Shown in pieces: positions 58,111-64,000 of a stretch of 64,000 bases of DNA. Origin of the DNA: Centrapalus pauciflorus (lineage: Eukaryota > Streptophyta > Magnoliopsida > Asterales > Asteraceae). The stretch spans positions 496,001 through 560,000 of the forward strand of contig JAANYP010003256.1 in the NCBI GenBank assembly GCA_020465985.1, written 5' to 3'. Below the pieces are notes generated by a model. That model was not told the origin of the DNA. It saw only the letters and a program-made list of their open reading frames with translations, and made no database searches. Numbering within the stretch: the first letter of the stretch is position 1; the number at the start of each line of letters is the position of its first letter. The position numbers and the translations under genes are program-made.

Positions 58111-58712
58111 AAGTAGCATTTTCTTTTTCTACTTTTCCTCTTTCAATTTTTTCACAAAAACATCTCGTCACCTACGTATTTGAAATTAAGTTGTGTCTCA
58201 CACAATCTAACAACTAGATAAAAATAAAGTGTGATTTTTCTCTCGCTATTTGTCAAAAACTATTTTTTGCTTATCGAGCGACAAAAACTCAGTAAGAAAA
58301 TGAGGGGAATGAAGGGAAAGAGTGAGAAATGGGTGATATTGCTATTTGATTTTAGGGAACATATCTCTATAATTTTGAGGTGTTTAAGGATGAAGTAAAG
58401 TAAGAGAAAAAACTGATGTTTCATGTAGTGATTTTGGGACGTTTTGGGGAGACTCCCCTCATCCTAAGTAAAATAACATGTTCAAAACATCCACATAAGA
58501 AGTATTGAGACTGATAGGTCCCATATCATTAAACAAATCATTAGTAAAATTGAATGTGAAGGAGATGTATGGTTTATACAATTAAATAGGTTACGTCTAA
58601 AAACAACCATAGAGTTAAAAGAGTGTGGAAGAGATGTATAATTACTTTTATATCATAAATACAAGCACTTCCTAAGTGGCATAAATTGATCGTTCATGTA
58701 GTTGATAACTAC
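58111..58712. other. Intergenic; no gene
   Basis: No recognisable repeat ends or reading frames. Confidence 0.4.
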
Positions 58713-58720
58713 GTAGTTAT

Positions 58721-59512
58721 CATAGGCGGACCTATGTGGAGGATGGGGTAGCCCGTGCAACGGGTCCCCTCTCTAATAACCTTATTTCGTAGTGTAAATT
58801 TTTTTAAAATTTTATGTGTCCAACCGATAAAAATTTAATTGTGCAACTTACGTTATTAAAAAAAACTTAAGTGTGCAACTTTATTTAAAAAATTTATACC
58901 TCAAACGAAACAAAAAAATTTAAAATTTGAATGTCTAAATAACTAATAAGTAATAAAAAATAAAACAAGAATAAAACTCAATAATTTAAACCCAAATTAA
59001 AACCAAAATCCAATGATATTTTTAGTCCAAATTAAAGTCCAACATCTTCCAATTATTGGACCGGTTGTCTTTAGTTGAACAATTGTATTAATTGAGTTTA
59101 CTCTTAAATTGAAAGTTCATGTCTAATGTCTTTAGTTAATTAGTTTACTCTTTGATTGAATTATTGAAATTTAATACTTAAAAATTTTTATTTAGTTAGT
59201 TAGTTTACTCTTTAATCTTTAAGTGTCGATTGTTAGTCGTAGGTTTTATACTGTCTATTGATGGATACTTTTTTCAAAAGAAAGTTATCGTAGTCATGAA
59301 GGCCAATTGGAAGTGTAACTTACACTTCTTAATACATTGTGTTTCTATTCAAAATCTGTTAGTTTATTTATTTAAAATTATATGTTTTATTTTAAATTAC
59401 AAATATCAATCTGTTAGCCCGACCCGATCAAGATAATCACTTGAAAATTTTGAAACATAGACGCAACAAAAATTTGTGCAACGAGTGCCTTCGATGGCTG
59501 GGTCCGCCACTG
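58721..59512. mobile_element. hAT-type non-autonomous element (TSD GTAGTTAT)
   Basis: Left CATAGGCGGACCTATG; right, inverted, CAGTGGCGGACCCAGCC. Perfect 8-bp duplication GTAGTTAT at 58713-58720 and 59513-59520. The phrases GTGCAACGGGTCCCC and TTTGTGCAACGAGTGCC echo the GTGCAACCGGT words of the element at 35328. 792 bp, no transposase. Confidence 0.92.
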
Positions 59513-59775
59513 GTAGTTATTGTTTCTATTTAAATTGTAACGTTTACATACCAATGTACCTTTTTCAATGAATCGATTTTGTATATGAAAATTTTTTTAC
59601 TTCCAAAGAAATATGATTCATTTTTACATAAAATCAAACTCTGGTTTGTATGAAAATTCAAGCTTTATATAGAAATGTATCATATTGATATGAAACTTCT
59701 GAAATACATATATGATATGTGTAAGAAAAATTCATATACTATATCTGTAACATTTGAAAATATAAGTTGGTATTA

Positions 59776-61739
59776 CACTACAAGAAATAAGGGTATTAGG
59801 GGCGACAAAAGTCGCCGCTATTGCCTTTAGCAGCGACATGTCGCCGCTGATTGTGTCGCCGCTATAATGTTGTCGCTATTGCTCGAACTGTCGCTGCTAT
59901 TGATGTCGCCGCTAATAGTGTCGCCGCTATTGATCTTTTTATTTTTAAAATTTTTTTTTTAAAATTCAATAAAACCTGTTTTAATTGTTTTTTGCAGTTT
60001 ACAATTTAATAAACCTGGAAACAGTAATACATAAATTTCATATATACAAAACATTCGTCAACTACAAAATCCATATATATATATCGACGAATGCTTTACA
60101 TCTCTTAGCAAAAAGATTGAGTCCTTCTTGGAACTCGGGCAAATTACGGTTTTGAATAGTAGTCCAACTTTTATCGATAGACATGACGCAACTGAAACGT
60201 AAGTTAGGGCTTAGGAACTTACTCTACAGAAACTAAAATTTTAATCGGACAATGAATAGAGTATATATTCACAAGGGTAGGCTTCTAAACCCACTTTTTG
60301 AACACCTTACCTCATATGTGAATGCGTATTAGATTATTGGTCGTTTAAAAAAAATTCGGCAGCATTTTCCCTTAGCTTCCAAGTATATATAGAAATATAT
60401 ATACCCAAGAAGCAAAGAGAAAAATGACAACCGAATATTTCTTAAACGACCAATAATCTAATACGCATTCACATCCTAAATGAGATAAAGTGTCCAAAAA
60501 GCAGTCCCAAAACGGGAACAGTCCAAAACTAATTACTAAATCAATTTCGGGCGGGTATTTATTCTAAGATCAAACACACACCACACACATTTACACAATT
60601 ACAAATACATATTTAATTTCTTTAACAAACTTGTAGTTTTAATTACGCAATGAGATTCATTGCATTTAACATTTAATATTGACGGAAACTATAAAATGTC
60701 ACATTGAACTCTTCAATTCATTCACAAACATAAAACACTTTGTGGAAAGTTTAAAGGATACAAATGACAAGTTTTAATTTTAACATGATGGTTATGATAC
60801 ATTAAGCTCTTCAATTCACATTCATAAGTTTTAAGGATACAAACCACCACAATTACCACATTTATATATACTTAATTACACAACAAATCTACAAATATGT
60901 TTACCAAATACAAATAATTTACCCTAATTTTAATAAATCTACAACTTTATCTTAAATTATATAAATCAACAATCACAACTAAATTAACAAATTTATGCTT
61001 ACACAACAAATCTACGAACTTTTATACAAATAATTACACAACAAATCTACAAACATACAAATATTGCACCTTAAAATAAATAGCAATAATATAATTTTAT
61101 CAAAAATCAACAAACACTAAATTAACAAATTTATAAATTATTTAAATAAATTTACACCTAAGTTTAACAAATCTATACTTTTTTTTACCTAATACACACT
61201 AACATTATCATAATACACACCAAATATACAAAATATAAGCACATTGTAATATTTTTACCTAAAAAAATACATATAAACGGTTGTGTGTGTGTGAGTGAGA
61301 GATAGAGATCGAGAATACCAAAAGCAAAAAAGGGAGAGTCGCCGGAGGAGCCGTCGATCGGAGAGTCACCGGAGCTGAAAAGGGAGAACATCGGAGGAGC
61401 TAGAAGGAGAATGCCGTGGGCTTTGCGGGAAGAGAGTACGAGCTGCAGTTGGGGGAAGAGGGTACACGCGAACAGCAGCAGCAGCGGCTGCCGGAGAACG
61501 CCGGAAATCGCCGGAAATCGCGAAGCAGGTTGTGGGCGCCAAAAAGAAAAGAGAGAAGGCAGTGGGGGGAAAAAGAGGCTAGGGTTGCCGCTTAATATTT
61601 CGAGGGGTATTAGCGGCGATGCCTTTAGCGTCGACATAGGGCTTTAGCGGCGACAAATTCCCGTGTTTTTATTTGTCGCCGCTAAAACCCTATTTCGCCA
61701 CTAAAGGCGTCGCCGCTAATACCCGCAATTCTTGTAGTG
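59776..61739. mobile_element. Non-autonomous CACTA element (TSD TTA)
   Basis: Starts CACTACAAGAAATAAGGGTA and ends GCAATTCTTGTAGTG, with 3-bp duplication TTA at 59773-59775 and 61740-61742. Subterminal regions are packed with GTCGCCGCTA-type motifs in both orientations (59800-59935 and 61610-61725), the usual transposase-binding architecture. A GC-rich leader-like block (61280-61590) and a long hairpin (60290-60500) lie inside. No transposase; 1964 bp. Confidence 0.96.
60290..60500. repeat. Long hairpin inside the CACTA element
   Basis: GTGAATGCGTATTAGATTAT plus TGGTCGTTTA at 60318-60347 is perfectly complementary to 60443-60472 (30 bp). Imperfect pairing extends inward (ATTCGG-CAGCATTTTCCCTT with the complement of AAGAGAAAAATGACAACCGA) and outward (CTTTTTGAACACC with the complement of AGTGTCCAAAAAG). 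The loop is around AGTATATATAGAAATATATA. Confidence 0.88.
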
Positions 61740-61742
61740 TTA

Positions 61743-61987
61743 TGCGACTTGGTTCTTAAATTTTATTTATTTAAATTGTCTCTAAAAAGGAATTTTTGTA
61801 AAACAAAAAAGATAAAATGAAATACAAAATTTGAACGTAACCAAGGTTTTAATCCTCGTTTGGCAAATGTCGAATCATCCTTATAGAGTTATAACATAAT
61901 TTATTACTATATGTCTAAACACATAATCAAACTCAATATAAGTATTTCAAATATTTGATTTTATAAACTATAATAATTTTTCATTTG

Positions 61988-62039
<52 letters not shown>

Positions 62040-62184
62040 CTTAAATCAATAAACTATTAAAAATGGAATATCAAGAAACTATTATTTCGTATAAAATTAA
62101 AATATAGAGTCATTTTAGGCTTTCAGCAATATTTAATTTTAAATATTAAAAGACTCATTGTTGCAATATCTCCTTTTGTATAAA
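61743..62184. repeat. Intergenic with (AT)n microsatellite
   Basis: An AT run of about 24 repeats at 61990-62037. Otherwise featureless AT-rich sequence. Confidence 0.7.
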
Positions 62185-62548
62185 CTAGTTTATAAACCCA
62201 TGTATCATATGGGTATATATTTAAAAATTTAATTTCATTAATCTTGTAGGATAATTTTTAAATATATTTTATCAAATTTATAATATGTATTTATATAATA
62301 CAATAAATATAAATATAAATATATAAAAAGAAAAGTTATCATTCAAATTTGAGTTTTATATTAGATAAGATTTAGATTTGATTAGATATTTTTTAAATTA
62401 TTTATCATAGATAGATTGGAAAAAACAAATTTTAGAAGCAAATTAATAGGAAATTGTTAGGTACATGTGTCAATCATATGTTAAGCCAATTGGCGCTCTA
62501 TCTAGATGCCATGTGACATCTAGTTACTCATATAATAGAATAGATAGA
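62185..62548 (-). mobile_element. Small non-autonomous Helitron
   Basis: Minus strand: starts TCTATCTATTCTATTATATG after an A and ends with stem ATACCCATATGATACATGGG then TTTATAAACTAG and a T. 364 bp. Its 5' part (AACTAGATGTCACATGGCAT) recalls the other Helitrons here. Confidence 0.85.
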
Positions 62549-63196
62549 TATTTGGGTAAAAGGTTGATAACTTGATACCGACAACCTCGGCCGACATTTT
62601 TTACACTTCATTTAAAATGCCCATTTTTAATAAATATTAAATGCTCGTATTAACAATATTTCATTTAAAATATTAATTAAATATCAAGAGTCAGATTTGA
62701 AATATATATTAAACGAGTTATTAACACCCGCGCGTTGCTGCGGGGTAAAAAATAATTAGTTACAAAAATAAATATAAAAAGAAATGAACAAAAATACTTT
62801 TCAAAGAATTCAAATAACGAAACACAACTGAATCAGGATCGAAGAGTGAAATTGGAAAGCTGAGAGCAAGACAATTGATACTGTTAGTTGTTTATTATCA
62901 TTGATTTCTAGATTTTGCAATGTTAAAATTACAAACAATGTCTTATTAAATTGGATCGGAACCAGATTTAATTAATTAAATATTCATATCCATAATTTGA
63001 AAATTTGACATTGATTAGATTTAATCGTCAATTTAATTTGTTGCTTTTACTATCAAATCAAATAAATTTATAACGATAATGTCTCTAATACATTGATCAG
63101 GGTTGGTCAACGATATAATAGTAGTGTTCAATGTTATACATTATCATATTTAATAAAAAATCTAATAAAGCAATTTCATTAAATTTTGTATCATGC
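62549..63196 (-). mobile_element. Helitron-like repeat, inverted relative of 9200-9945
   Basis: ACCCGCGCGTTGCTGCGGGG at 62727 is a GC stem; the sequence beyond shares TTTCTAGATTTTGCAATG, GGATCGGAACCAGATTTAA and TTAATCGTCAATTTAATTTG with the complement of the left-hand copy. The terminal CTRR is not preserved. Confidence 0.5.
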
Positions 63197-64000
63197 ATTT
63201 GAATTATAAAGTCTTTTTCATACAATTAAACATAACATAATAGTTTCAAAAGACAACTCCAAACATAAGTATAATTAAAATCATAATTTTAAGCGTGTAA
63301 GAAAATGTTGTAATAATAAATGTTAAAATAGGGCTAAACAAAATCTTATTAAAATAAAAGGGCTTAATCAAAGATAATGCTAAGATAATGGCGTGTTATA
63401 AAAGAAATAAATTTAAAATAAAAAAAGAACGAACAAATGTCATTGGCCTACTCCATGCATTTGAATAATAAAGTATTTTTTATACAATTAAACATAACTC
63501 CAGACATAAGTATAATTATAATCATAATTTTAAGTGTGTAATAAAATATTGTAATAATAAATGTTAAAATAGGAATAAATTAAAATTGTTAAATGAAAGA
63601 TAACACTAAGATTATGATGTGTTATGAAAAAATTAAATTTAAAATAAAAATAGAAAAAATGTCATCGGCTTACTCCATCCATTTGAATAATAAAGTTTTT
63701 CATACAACTAAACATAACTACAAACATACGTATAATTAAAATCATAATATTAAGTGTGTAATAAAATATTGTAATAATAAACATTAAAATAGGAGTAAAC
63801 AAAAATTTATTAAAATAAAAGAGCTAAATAAAAAATAATGCTAACATAATGGTGTGTTATGAAATTAAAATAAAAAAACACCATTGGCGTAGCCGATATG
63901 GTAATATATACATACTACAAACATAAGTATAATTAAAATCTTAATTTTAAGTGTGTGTTGGGAATTCGTATGGTTTTTCATAAAAACATAAACATTAATC
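63197..64000. repeat. Tandem array of a 220-260-bp unit, open at the window edge
   Basis: Units start CATTTGAATAATAAAGT at about 63197, 63459 and 63680, with a partial fourth from about 63900. Each contains ACATAAGTATAATTAAAATC, TAAGTGTGTAATAAAATATT and AATGGTGTGTTATGAAA. Spacing is 262, 221 and about 220 bp. The array appears to continue past the end of the window. Confidence 0.85.

Overview
This is a gene-poor, AT-rich, transposon-dense stretch of plant nuclear DNA. Spliced genes with GT-AG introns, a plant neutral invertase, an ERD2-like ER-retention receptor, a GASA/snakin exon, Helitrons, hAT, MULE and CACTA elements and chromovirus-type solo LTRs all fit a core eudicot. The repeat repertoire looks like Asteraceae to me, but that placement is an impression, not a measurement. 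Only two genes look complete in 64 kb.

Layout. (1) About 2.0-18.6 kb is a divergent (head-to-head) inverted duplication of a cytosolic alkaline/neutral invertase (GH100). The minus-strand copy (CDS 2120-5015, 4 coding exons, 575 aa) is intact. The plus-strand copy (13425-18458) is a pseudogene with two small deletions and a 249-bp deletion in exon 3, a 1-bp deletion in exon 4, a destroyed last splice acceptor and a 1.96-kb solo LTR in intron 3. The duplication includes the 5' leader exon, leader intron and proximal promoter, and a repeat-filled 5.7-kb spacer separates the copies. (2) 18.9-23.4 kb is repeats: a 5'-truncated LINE, MITEs and AT-rich sequence. (3) 23633-27544 is a six-exon ERD2-like gene, 273 aa, intact. 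(4) 31289-31470 is a terminal exon with a complete 12-cysteine GASA domain whose upstream exons I could not find. (5) 34-40 kb holds three well-delimited elements with target-site duplications: two hATs (TSDs GGGACGTG and TTTTGAAA) and a MULE-like element (TSD ATACTAATA). The MULE carries a small FAR1-like two-exon reading frame and an array of a palindromic 21-bp repeat. (6) 43-47.5 kb is a Helitron cluster including two equal-length (about 1.285 kb) copies lying tail-to-tail, which make a 2.6-kb near-palindrome. (7) 49.1-51.9 kb is a nested foldback structure whose core is a broken arginine decarboxylase gene fragment between long inverted repeats. (8) 52.9-56.2 kb is a second solo LTR of the same family (TSD TCTAA) with a 1.54-kb long-arm foldback element nested in it. 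(9) 58.7-61.7 kb has another hAT (TSD GTAGTTAT) and a complete non-autonomous CACTA element (TSD TTA) with a long internal hairpin. (10) The right edge is Helitron-like sequence running into a tandem array that leaves the window.

Functionally the genes are unrelated neighbours: sucrose cleavage in the cytosol, retrieval of ER residents from the Golgi, and a secreted Cys-rich peptide. I see no operon-like or pathway cluster. The most unusual content is structural: gene capture, inverted duplication and very long hairpins that could give double-stranded RNA if transcribed. No novel defence-type or enzymatic system is evident.
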